A DNA stretch of 64,000 nucleotides, from NCBI GenBank assembly GCA_032164245.1, contig JAVMKO010000003.1, positions 132,563,924-132,627,923 on the forward strand, written 5' to 3'. The stretch is from Sternotherus odoratus (taxonomy: Eukaryota > Chordata > Testudines > Kinosternidae). A model generated the notes under the pieces. That model saw only the letters and a list, made by a program, of their open reading frames with translations. It was not told the origin of the DNA and searched no databases. How positions within the stretch are numbered: position 1 is the stretch's first letter; each line of letters opens with the position of its first letter. The position numbers were made by a program, and so were the translations under genes. This document shows positions 42,001 to 64,000 of this stretch, one piece after another.

Positions 42001-45000
42001 AAATGAATTAATTATGTAAAAGTAAGGGCCTGATCCATAGCCCACTAAAATCAATAGAAAGACCCATTGACTATAATAAGGTTACACAGGCTCTAAATGT
42101 GTTACCAAAGCTGTACTGAAGCAGCATACGGTGAAAAAAGTGCTGGGAGCTCATTGTCATCTTAATTTAAAGTATCTACTATAATTATTGAAAATCCATT
42201 ACTGACTGAAACATTTTAAAGATAGGTAATTCTGGAAGAAAAGGCAGAATTAGACAACCTGGTGAGCAACTCATTTGTCAAATCATTTGTCATTTCAAAC
42301 ATCACAGCCCTACCTTTTCAAATATTCAGCACATATCGCTTAATAGCTGTTTCATGGAAAATGTTCAGTGAGATGAAGATGATATTATTAGTTCATCACC
42401 AATACTAGAGTTTTCACAATAGGAATGGAGATGCATGGTATGGATGAGTTTGGAGACATTGTAGAGAGCAAAATGGTGGGATTTTGAGACAGCATCAATG
42501 TGTGCAGTGGAAGGGGAAAGGGAAGAAAAGAGTATAAAAGTATGATGATGTTGCAAGCCTGAGGAACACAAAATCTAATAGAATTGCCAATGGTAATGAA
42601 GAAGGGAGGACAAGGAAGGTTTTGGGGGAAAGATAAGGATTCAGTTTTCAGTTTCTGGTGATGGCAGGTCATCCAGGAAGAGATGTTGGTGAGGCAGTGG
42701 AAGATATGAGATCAGAATAGGCAGAGAAATCGAAGGATATGGGTAGGTCTGAGAGTTGTTAATGGTAGAAGCTGTACGATAAATGAGAAAGTCAAAGTAT
42801 AAGATAGATGTAAAGAAGACAAGAGGGCCAAGTGCAAAGACCCTAACAGAGATTCTTAAGGAGCATTCAGACAGATAGTGCCAGAGAGAGAGACAAGGGA
42901 GGCACTGTCTATTAGGAGAGCCATAACTGTGACAAAGGCAAAAGACAGATCAAGAACAATAAGATTGGAGAAGAATAATTGTTACTTGGCCAAAAGAACA
43001 CCATTAGTAACATTAACGGCAGTTTCAATGCTGAGGGGCAGAAACTAGCTACAAGATTATTTCTAGTTTCTGTTTAATTATATCTTTTCACAATAAAGTA
43101 TCAATTAACAATTATTAAATTGCTGAAGTAAACTATTTGAAATTATACTTTAATCTTTATTGAAATATTACAATCACATTTTTATTATATACTATCACCT
43201 TTTAAAATTATTTTCTTATTGCTTCTCCAAGCTGCCTTCAGTACATTTAGTTGGGTTAGAAGAATCTCATTATTTAAAGTTTGCAATGAGGTTTTGCTCT
43301 TTGAATGTGATCTGTTCTGTTGATATGTAATTTATTGTACTAGTTGTTAATTTCTTGTTTACATCTCCTTATCAGACAGATATTACCCTTTCACTCTTTC
43401 TTGTCATCATTGTACTAGATCTGGTTTGATGGCTCTATATGTAGCTTGAGAGTTACTGTATCTTTTTTCCTATTTTCTCTTGTAACGTTTATCTTTTGGT
43501 AGTGAAGAGCCCTTTCCAACATTAGAAAGATAACAATTGGAGCTAGGGTTTGGTTTTCACCTTTCAAACTGCACATACAGTTTGAATGTCAAGGGTTATC
43601 TTTACTCTATTCACAAACATTTACTGTGATTCGTGCTTCCAAGTAACTTTCAATAACATGAAACCACAACAGACACAAAATAAATGTTATTTAATGCACT
43701 TGATTACCTACAGTGTTTTTCATATACAAATACAATGTATTTTGAAAACAGACTACTGTACATTCAGAATAACTTCACATAAAACTGATCTCAACACACA
43801 ATTAAATGGCACTAGTCAATATAATTATTACTGACTCTTTTATGATCTGAATCTGCAAAAGTGATTTAATTGTGAAATTCTTAGAGAAAATATGTGTGTA
43901 GAAGCCACACGAAAGTCTTGAAGCAGCAGACCAAGGTAATTAGCATATCAATATATTTAGCAAACACTGCAAATTACACAGATCTGATAGTCACCTATTA
44001 AAAATCACAAACAGATGGACATAATTCTGTATTGCTTTTATATTTTAAATATATGTGTCAAAAAAACAAATCTGGGTGATTTTTTGCATTTTTAATTGGT
44101 TATAACTATAAGACGCATGTACATGGTCTACTTAGGTGTGTGAGCAGTGTGTCCAGAGGTTACAGCTTGAACTGCAAGTCAGGATTTCTGGACTCTATTC
44201 CATACCTCTCTTTATCAGGAATAGAGAGGTAGTGATATCTCTGTATGTGGCATTAGGGAGACCATAAGTGGAATGCTGTGTGCGGTTCTGGAGACCACAT
44301 TGCTATTGACAAATTGGAAAGGTTTCAGAAAAATGCGACAAGAATTATCTGAGATTTGGAAAACAGGCCTTATACTGAGAGCAGCTCTCTATATTTACTG
44401 TTAGTCTTTAAGGTGCCACAGGACACTGTCACTTTTGCAATTCCAGACTAACACGGCTACCTCTCTGATTCTCTCTATTTAGTTTATCCAAGGAAATGGT
44501 AAGAGGTAACTTGATCACGGTGAATAAGCACCTACTCAAGGAAGACAGTACAGATAGTAGACAGCTTTTTAATTTAGCAGAAAAGGGCATAATAAGATCC
44601 AGTGGTTGGAAGCTGAAGCCTGACAAATTCAGACTAGAAATAAAGCACATTTTTTAAACAGTGACGCTTATTAACCATTGCACGACTTTATCTAGGGACA
44701 TAATGGATTCTCCATCACAAGACTGGATATTTTTCTAAAAAAATAGTGATAATTCAAATAGAAGTTATGGGCTTGAGGCTGAAATTACTGGGTGAGGTTT
44801 TATAGCCCTTGTTATACCGGAAGTCAGAATAGATTGTCAAAGTGGCCCCTTTGATCCTTAAAAATCTATAGGTTTAAGATTAGCAGCCGTGTAAGTCTGT
44901 ATCCGTAAATAAGACGAGGAACACTTGTGGCACCTTAGAAACTAACCAGTTTATTTCAGCATAAGCTTTCCTGGGCTATAGCCCACTTCATCAGATGCAT

Positions 45001-46200
45001 AGAATGGAACAGAAGTAAGATGTATTTATATACACAGAAAGCCAAAAAAAAAAAAAGTTGTACATTACCATGCCAATTCTAAGAGGCTGTTTAATTTGGA
45101 TTGGCCATTATCAGCAGGTGGAAAAAACCTTTTGTAGTGGATCTCTGTCTCACAGGTGATAAGAATCTTTGAAGGGAATTGAAGATCCACTATAAAAAGT
45201 TTTTTCCTCCCTCTGATAATGGCCCATCCAAATTAAACAGCCACTTAGAATTGGTATGGTAATGTGCAAATTTTTTTTTTTTTTGCTTTCTGTGTATACA
45301 AATACATCTTACTTCTGTTCCATTGTATGCATCTGATGAAGTGGGCTATAACCCATGAAAGCTTATGCTGAAATAAACTTATTAGTCTCTTGATAATATA
45401 GATAATTAATTAAGATAATTAATTAAGCATCAATATTTTGCTTAGGACTGGATGAGACATTATTCTCTTCTCTAAGGATCTTAACATTTAAATATTGTAT
45501 TGTATAAAATGCTCAGGAAACTCCAGAAGCGGATGCTAATTTACAGCTGTTAGTTATAGACATTCTTTTAGTGAAGAATTTGGGACACCATTTTTGTGGG
45601 ATACCAACACTCTACGTAATAAGCAGAATTACTGTTGCCTTTGGTTTTCTGGGATTGCCCTGAGAATAACTTTCTAAGCTTATGAAACGCTAAGTTACAA
45701 AAAAATGTTCCCCCAGAAGAACGGTATTTTGCTGTGTCGCAATGGGATTTTTATTCAACCTAGTGACATTTTGATATGATGTTGCTTCGGTGCAGTGTAG
45801 TAACATATTTGATTTGACATGGCAACATTTTTACATGGCAGGATATCTGATTCTAATTGGGGGTCTAAGAGCGCTCAGGGAATATAAATATTAAGCACTG
45901 ACAGTAATAACTGGACATGGCAATGTCCCAATGACAATGCAACACTGTGCTGGTACCATGTGGTGACCTGGGGACGTGCCATGGGGGTGACCTCGCAAGG
46001 TGCCACCATCGTTTGGAGAACCTGTGCCCGTCCCAGTGCGCTGGCCGGGCCCTTACCAGTGCTCCCCCTCAGAAGGGAAGTGCTGTGAGGTCAATGCAGG
46101 CCCATGGGGGCAGGAGGAGCGGGGCCCGTTACCTGTTTCTATGGAAATATTCCTCCCTCTGGCCTTGCAGCCTCCCTTGCAGCCGGGCCAGAGTGGCCAT
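1..46200 (-). CDS. SPATA17: SPATA17, spermatogenesis-associated IQ-motif protein (5' part, 6 coding exons)
   Basis: Gene-level entry for a spliced CDS. Coding parts on the minus strand, in transcript order, are 46200-46133, 41166-41077, 39119-39038, 31428-31378, 25894-25791 and 57-1, continuing off the left edge. Every junction has GT-AG sites and the phases match (2, 2, 0, 0, 2), so the parts give one open frame of about 150 residues. It begins MATLARLQ, as in mammalian SPATA17. Three IQ motifs are visible: [14 protein letters not shown] (about residues 39-52), [14 protein letters not shown] (62-75) and [14 protein letters not shown] (98-111). A charged, probably coiled-coil stretch ([12 protein letters not shown]...) follows. 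IQ motifs usually bind calmodulin or similar light chains; the family is testis-enriched in mammals. The human protein is about 360 residues, so roughly 40% is here. The gene is head to head with GPATCH2. Identity is from remembered protein similarity plus synteny, and I am very confident of it. Confidence 0.95.
593..628. repeat. Perfect 13-bp inverted repeat (hairpin)
   Basis: CTAACCCTTCTGC at 593-605 and its exact reverse complement at 616-628, with a 10-base spacer, in SPATA17 intron 5. No role can be assigned. Confidence 0.7.
3770..4390 (-). mobile_element. CR1-type LINE, broken reverse transcriptase fragment
   Basis: Minus-strand frames give [23 protein letters not shown] and then [22 protein letters not shown], followed by [13 protein letters not shown]. 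These are recognisable CR1/L2-clade reverse transcriptase blocks in the correct order, spread over two frames. Further 3' on the minus strand, about 3900 down to 3835, the sequence of the D-x-D-F-S-K-A-F region can be followed. The copy is frameshifted and interrupted by stops, so it is dead. It contains an unusual palindrome at 3907-3958. Confidence 0.85.
3907..3958. repeat. Palindrome inside the CR1 fragment
   Basis: AACACATCTACAACTTCCTCC is followed, after a short centre, by its reverse complement GGAGGAAGTTGTAGATGTGTT. Only one arm belongs to the CR1 reading direction; the other looks like a locally inverted duplication of it. Confidence 0.8.
6145..6789. mobile_element. hAT non-autonomous element, GC-rich, with 8-bp target duplication
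   Basis: The ends are CAGGGGTGAAAG and, inverted, CTTTCACCCTTG. Flanks are CTAACCAA (6137-6144) and CTAATCAA (6790-6797), a 7/8 match and the 8-bp length expected for hAT. The interior is GC-rich with repeated GGCAGTGCTTTAATG motifs. The 193-codon frame starting at 6107 crosses the element border and is chance coding in GC-rich sequence. Confidence 0.8.
8146..8385 (+). repeat. 23-bp minisatellite, about 10 copies
   Basis: The unit is GAGCGATTCAGAGCTGTGTG plus TTT, repeated about ten times with a GATTC/GAGTC alternation between copies. It lies in the presumed transcribed part of the solo LTR. Confidence 0.9.
8455..8585 (+). repeat. 24-bp minisatellite related to the upstream array
   Basis: Units such as AGAGCTATTCAGAGCTGTAT plus GTTA share the CAGAGCTGT core with the 23-bp array. 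They appear to be a diverged second amplification from the same seed. Confidence 0.8.
8790..9246. mobile_element. GC-rich hAT-like remnant with C-rich degenerate repeat
   Basis: The segment abuts the solo LTR. It ends in a run of related phrases (CCTCTGTCCTGAGCCCCCTC, CCCAAACTCCCTCCCAGAAC) resembling the tract at 62225-62690, which sits in a hAT-type context. No termini were found, so this is an unassigned fragment. Confidence 0.4.
9495..9699 (+). mobile_element. CR1/L3-like LINE 3' tail
   Basis: It reads GATGGAGTCTCCATCTCTTG...CAAGGCTGGATGC...CTGTGTTATATAGG...CAGACTAGTGAGCACAATGG and ends in a short GTGAATC repeat. This is the 3' tail pattern of old CR1-group elements. The same tail appears at about 44480-44880. 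Confidence 0.7.
10330..10473. mobile_element. Short hAT MITE with 8-bp target duplication
   Basis: A 144-bp element from CAGGGGTGGGCAAACT to AGTTTGCCCACCCATG (inverted termini), flanked by TTCTAGTA (10322-10329) and TTTTAGTA (10474-10481), 7/8 identical. It reads GGCCACATTGGGG internally, a common amniote hAT MITE pattern. Confidence 0.9.
12236..12370 (+). mobile_element. MIR-like SINE remnant
   Basis: A degenerate stretch (ACTTCTGGAGATCCAGACTCAA...AGGTCACAAGTG...AATGTGCTTGGTGCTGTACA) with the order of a tRNA-derived core SINE. Weak resemblance only. Confidence 0.35.
13190..13960 (+). mobile_element. LTR-like retroelement fragment
   Basis: A GC-rich block with a TATA-like CCTATAAAGG at about 13597, then CTTTTACAGACTGC...CTGTCCCAGTGAAAGGAG, then CAGGAGGCGCCACAGTGGTG at its 3' end. 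I associate this arrangement with turtle LTR elements. Clean termini and a target duplication were not found, so boundaries are approximate. Confidence 0.45.
16237..17315. mobile_element. Harbinger-like MITE carrying amplified G-rich hairpin units
   Basis: The termini AAGGGCATGTCTTCACTA and AAGGGTATGTCTTCACTA (right end inverted) match 17 of 18 bases. Each end has a subterminal hairpin: 14-bp arms at about 16258-16295 on the left and a perfect 36-bp palindrome at 17239-17274 on the right. The GC-rich centre holds three ~195-bp repeats. A second palindromic phrase, CACTGTGGGCTACCTACC...CACAGTGCAATGCG, lies at about 17125. No transposase is present. The Harbinger label comes from resemblance of the tip to the element at 51272. 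Confidence 0.75.
16538..17020. repeat. Three ~195-bp tandem units, each with a 20-bp-stem hairpin and G-runs
   Basis: The phrase AAGCCCGCGCGGGGCTGCTT recurs at 16538, 16732 and 16930 (194 and 198 bp apart). In each unit it is followed by ATCGGCTCAGCTG...CTGGT, a short CAATTTC loop, then ACCAGGCAGCTGAGCCGAT. Runs of 6-12 G or C lie between units and vary in length. Confidence 0.9.
18728..19145. mobile_element. Tigger-type MITE with TA target duplication
   Basis: A 418-bp element with CAGTAAAACCTC and its inverse ending TTTACTG, flanked by TA on both sides. Terminal motifs TTTAACGGAC and GTCCGTTAAA recur at each end. The centre is GC-rich and repeats GGGACTCGGGCGGGAGCC-like phrases of about 25-30 bp. 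A sister copy is at 55219-55958. No transposase is present. Confidence 0.88.
21160..21424 (+). mobile_element. CR1 LINE 3' end
   Basis: It contains GAGAGCTGGATAAATTCATGG...AGGATGCTGGGCTAGATGG...CTTTGGTCTGACCCAGTATGG and ends TTCTTATGTT, the well-known 3' tail of sauropsid CR1 elements. 5'-truncated, as usual for CR1. Confidence 0.95.
22662..23393. mobile_element. hAT-type element, decayed left end
   Basis: The right end AAAGTTTGGGAACCACTG is a clear hAT terminus. The left end (ACTGGGGTACATGAACCCCTGG) is degenerate. AT-rich interior without coding signal. No convincing 8-bp duplication. Confidence 0.6.
25334..25560. mobile_element. Old dispersed repeat (CR1- or SINE-tail-like)
   Basis: It contains ACTGTGCTAGGCACTGTACA...CATTCACTCTAAG...GTGGATACAGACAGATAGGG...GTCAGCATGAGAGGCAGTGG, a phrase order I recognise as a widespread old amniote repeat. 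I do not assign the family. Confidence 0.55.
25791..25894 (-). CDS. SPATA17: SPATA17 coding exon 5 (third IQ motif)
   Basis: A 104-base exon preceded by CTTCTAG (AG at 25896-25895) and followed by GTGAGTG (25790 downward). It begins with [14 protein letters not shown], so the third IQ motif starts exactly at the exon junction. It then reads [20 protein letters not shown] plus AG, matching the human RGYRVRKYLFNYYYLKEYL region. Confidence 0.95.
26139..26553. mobile_element. hAT non-autonomous element with perfect 8-bp target duplication
   Basis: A 415-bp GC-rich element from CAGGGCCGGCGAC to GTCGCCGGCCCTG (13-bp perfect inverted termini). It is flanked on both sides by TCTACTCC (26131-26138, 26554-26561). 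It has C-rich runs inside and an internal palindromic phrase (CCCCGGACTTCAGGGGG...CCCCCTGAAGTC). No transposase; the open frames on both strands are GC artefacts. The intact duplication suggests a fairly young insertion. Confidence 0.93.
27194..27400 (+). mobile_element. hAT-type element, left end only
   Basis: CAGGGGTCTCAAATAGGTGG...CCCGCGGGG starts a typical hAT GC-rich element. I found no matching right terminus, so the right border is approximate. Confidence 0.5.
30098..30167. mobile_element. hAT MITE right-end fragment
   Basis: GTGGGCCACATGTGGCCCGC...TATAGTTTGCCCACCCCTG is the right end of the same hAT family as 10330-10473. The left part is missing. Confidence 0.75.
31378..31428 (-). 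CDS. SPATA17: SPATA17 coding exon 4
   Basis: A 51-base, phase 0-0 exon with acceptor TTCACAG (AG at 31430-31429) and donor GTAAAT (31377 downward). It encodes [17 protein letters not shown], close to the human segment ending MMMNLYNAMAVR. Skipping it would keep the frame but remove the lead-in to the third IQ motif. Confidence 0.94.
32039..32431. mobile_element. Tigger/mariner-type MITE with TA target duplication
   Basis: A 393-bp AT-rich element. CAGCGAATCCCCTGATATAG opens it and the inverse of its right end reads CAGTGAAACCCTTTTATAGT. Both sides are flanked by TA. A second copy of the tip phrase (CCCCTGATATAGTGAATT) lies just inside the right end, at about 32369. A different family from the CAGTAAAACCTC copies. 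Confidence 0.75.
32717..33097 (-). other. Unassigned 126-codon open frame in SPATA17 intron 3
   Basis: Minus-strand frame starting [19 protein letters not shown] and ending EFLQISA. I recognise no domain. In AT-rich DNA of this length about one frame of this size is expected by chance, and I see no splice or promoter context linking it to SPATA17. Listed for completeness, not as a supported gene. The 138-codon plus-strand frame at 33166-33582 has the same status. Confidence 0.1.
34923..35017. repeat. Palindromic interspersed repeat
   Basis: Arms ATTCAGGAAAACATTTAAGT and, inverted, ACTTTAAGTGTGTGCTTTCC...TGAAT flank a centre with AAGTCCATTCCTATTCATG. This matches a common sauropsid foldback repeat with the phrase 'cttaagtcccattgacttcaatgg' in better-preserved copies (from memory). 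Confidence 0.55.
35690..35932. mobile_element. Foldback (palindromic) interspersed element
   Basis: The left arm runs from GGTAACAAAGAGTCCTGTGG to ACTTCGTCGGATGCA and the right arm repeats it as a near-perfect inverse (TGCATCCGATGAAGTGGG...CCACAGGACTCTTTGTTACC). The arms are about 90 bp with a centre of about 25 bp. The right side continues into TTCCAGACTAACACAGCTAC. This is the abundant turtle element family also seen at 44401-44473 and, related, at 44886-45390. Confidence 0.85.
36925..37020 (+). mobile_element. Decayed CR1 3' tail
   Basis: GGTGTTTTTGTTTCTCTTTG...TCTGGCATTGGCTACTACC...GGATCTGATCTAGAATGG follows the order of a CR1 3' tail with many changes. Confidence 0.5.
38811..38940. repeat. 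Palindromic interspersed repeat
   Basis: AATCCTGCAAAGAGGTATGC and, inverted, GCATAAGTGTATGGAGGATC frame a centre CCTATTGAAATCAATGGAGC. It is the same type of old sauropsid foldback as at 34923-35017, less well preserved. Confidence 0.55.
39038..39119 (-). CDS. SPATA17: SPATA17 coding exon 3 (second IQ motif)
   Basis: An 82-base exon with acceptor TTTAG (39121-39120) and donor GTAACA (39037 downward). It encodes YLNKMMI then [14 protein letters not shown] and ends in phase 0 at MVE. The WW in the motif and the GRK that follows match my memory of human SPATA17 (IIQKWWRSFLGRKQY). Confidence 0.95.
40471..40500. repeat. Perfect 12-bp-arm hairpin
   Basis: TTTTATTTAAAC, six bases, then GTTTAAATAAAA. 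It lies two bases before a second perfect hairpin. Confidence 0.85.
40503..40545. repeat. Perfect 15-bp-arm hairpin
   Basis: CTTCAGTGTTACATA (40503-40517), a 13-base spacer, then TATGTAACACTGAAG (40531-40545). Directly next to the hairpin at 40471-40500, in SPATA17 intron 2. Confidence 0.85.
40607..40682 (-). mobile_element. MIR-like (tRNA-derived) SINE 5' part
   Basis: On the minus strand it reads GTGGCCTACTTGATAAAGCA...CTATGACTTAGGAGACCATGG...TGCTGGCTCTGGC, the tRNA-related head of an old MIR-type SINE. Confidence 0.6.
41077..41166 (-). CDS. SPATA17: SPATA17 coding exon 2 (first IQ motif)
   Basis: A 90-base exon preceded by TTTTCAG (AG at 41168-41167) and followed by the donor GTATTATT (41076 downward). 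It encodes [14 protein letters not shown] then the first IQ motif [14 protein letters not shown]. Its opening base completes the Arg codon begun by exon 1, and its last two bases (AG) are completed by exon 3. Confidence 0.95.
42370..43060. other. Purine-rich block, possible old repeat
   Basis: About 700 bp of AG-rich sequence on the plus strand (for example GGAAGGGGAAAGGGAAGAAA, GAGAGAGAGACAAGGGAGGC) between AT-rich flanks. The composition suggests an old LINE or similar repeat. I recognise no motif. Confidence 0.3.
44141..44206 (+). mobile_element. MIR-like SINE 5' part
   Basis: CAGAGGTTACAGCTTGAACTG...AGTCAGGATTTCTGGACTC follows the tRNA-like head of an old SINE. Confidence 0.45.
44225..44880 (+). 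mobile_element. CR1/L3-like LINE 3' part, split by a later insertion
   Basis: The left part has GTGTGCGGTTCTGGAGACCA...GACAAATTGGAAAGG. The right part has GGTAACTTGATCACGGTGAA...GACAAATTCAGACTAGAAAT...GATTCTCCATCACAAGACTG. These are parts of a CR1-group 3' region, in order. The 44401-44473 fragment interrupts it. The 3' half matches the tail at 9495-9699. Confidence 0.65.
44401..44473. mobile_element. Fragment of the foldback element family
   Basis: TTAGTCTTTAAGGTGCCACA...CCAGACTAACACGGCTACC is the arm sequence of the 35690-35932 element, inserted into the LINE copy around it. Confidence 0.75.
44886..45390. mobile_element. 500-bp foldback element
   Basis: The left half (GCCGTGTAAGTCTGTATCC...CATAAGCTTTCCTGGGCTAT...AGAAGTAAGATGTATTT...CTAAGAGGCTGTTTAATTTG) is followed by its inverse (CAAATTAAACAGCCACTTAG...AAATACATCTTACTTCTG...GGGCTATAACCCATGAAAGC). 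Both arms contain an A/T homopolymer at the same place. This belongs to a very common turtle palindromic family; superfamily not assigned. Confidence 0.85.
46133..46200 (-). CDS. SPATA17: SPATA17 coding exon 1 (start codon)
   Basis: The ATG is at 46200-46198 and the coding part ends with AG before a GTAACG donor at 46132. It encodes 22 codons plus two bases, the same length as I recall for human exon 1. It begins MATLARLQ, then diverges ([14 protein letters not shown]). The divergent part holds a near 12-bp tandem duplication, CTGCAAGGGAGG then CTGCAAGGCCAG, giving LQGR-LQGQ. I chose this start because the first eight residues match the family and the next exon continues in phase. Confidence 0.93.
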
Positions 46201-46607
46201 GTTCCCCGTGCCCTGATGGTATACAGGCCGTCACCATGGCAACCAGACCGTACCACCTGGATGGGGGGAGGTAATTCCTCCCTACGGGTCCCGCCGGGGA
46301 GCGGGAGGTAGGACACGCTGGAGTGCTGGGAGGAGGGAGAGTGGTGAACGAGCCCCCCAAGCTATGGGCCGTACCATCCGAGCTCCATCCCGGCAGCGAA
46401 CCGCGGGCGGGGAAGGCAGGGGGATAGTTCGGTCCTACTTCCTGCCGGTGCTGTAGCCGCTTCCGGGCTCCCATCATGGGGGAATGAGGCGCAGGCAAAG
46501 AGCGATCCCGACGCCCCTTCTCGCTCGCCCGGCTTCGGCCGCCTTCCCGAGTCTCTGCGAAGCGGCATCGGCTTCCCCGGGGAGCGGCCGGGGGAGGCGT
46601 CGGGTTC
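46201..46607. promoter_or_regulatory. Bidirectional promoter between SPATA17 and GPATCH2
   Basis: The 407 bp between the two divergent start codons contains both 5' UTRs and transcription starts. It is GC- and CpG-rich, and I see no TATA box. Two ETS-type sites are visible: ACTTCCTGCCGG at about 46437-46448 and GCTTCCGGG at 46459-46467 (CCCGGAAGC on the other strand). Such sites are common in CpG-island divergent promoters. Exact start sites cannot be read from sequence alone. Confidence 0.8.
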
Positions 46608-63964
<17,357 letters not shown>

Positions 63965-64000
63965 GTACTGAAACATCATTAATTATTTTTTTTTGCCAAA

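Larger units (their letters stand above)
41167..46132 (-). other. SPATA17 intron 1
   Basis: Holds the purine-rich block, SINE and LINE pieces and the 500-bp foldback listed above. The stretches 41170-42360, 43070-44130 and 45395-45930 are AT-rich and show nothing I recognise. The last ~190 bp enter the CpG island. Confidence 0.85.

Overview
The window looks like vertebrate, almost certainly turtle (cryptodiran), nuclear DNA. It is AT-rich, and nearly all coding sequence is split into short exons with GT-AG splice sites. The repeats are those of sauropsid, especially turtle, genomes: CR1 LINE tails, MIR-like SINEs, hAT, Tigger and Harbinger elements, TGTG...CACA solo LTRs, and large palindromic repeats. 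The turtle call rests on remembered repeat families and is inference.

Two protein-coding genes account for the window. They lie head to head and share one CpG-island promoter at about 46.2-46.6 kb. To the left, on the minus strand, is SPATA17 (IQ-motif, spermatogenesis-associated 17): five complete coding exons (46133-46200, 41077-41166, 39038-39119, 31378-31428, 25791-25894) and the first 57 bases of a sixth at the window edge (1-57). Together they give about 150 N-terminal residues with three IQ motifs, all in matching phase. To the right, on the plus strand, is GPATCH2 (G-patch domain containing 2): exon 1 (46608-46663), the large exon 2 (56543-57256) and exon 3 (63903-63964), giving about 277 N-terminal residues in continuous frame. 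Its G-patch domain would be encoded beyond the right edge. The two start codons are 408 bp apart.

Everything else is intron full of mobile-element remains. SPATA17 introns hold a broken CR1 reverse transcriptase (about 3.77-4.39 kb), two TATA-bearing LTR copies (7955-8782 and about 13.19-13.96 kb), hAT elements with target duplications (6145-6789, 10330-10473, 26139-26553), a 1.08 kb Harbinger-like MITE with amplified G-rich hairpin units (16237-17315), Tigger-type MITEs (18728-19145, 32039-32431), CR1 and L3-like tails, and foldback repeats near 35.7 and 45.1 kb. GPATCH2 introns hold a Harbinger element with a transposase remnant (51272-52193), a Harbinger foldback MITE (about 54.15 kb), a second GC-loaded Tigger MITE (55219-55958), a solo LTR with a perfect GTAT duplication (61449-62187), and small hAT copies.

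I found no tRNA or rRNA genes, no CRISPR array and no novel multi-gene system. The most interesting material is the bidirectional promoter, structural oddities in the MITEs and foldbacks (amplified GC-rich cargo, nested termini, twin perfect hairpins), and a lineage-specific repeat in SPATA17 exon 1. All family comparisons are from memory of the proteins and repeats, not from a search.
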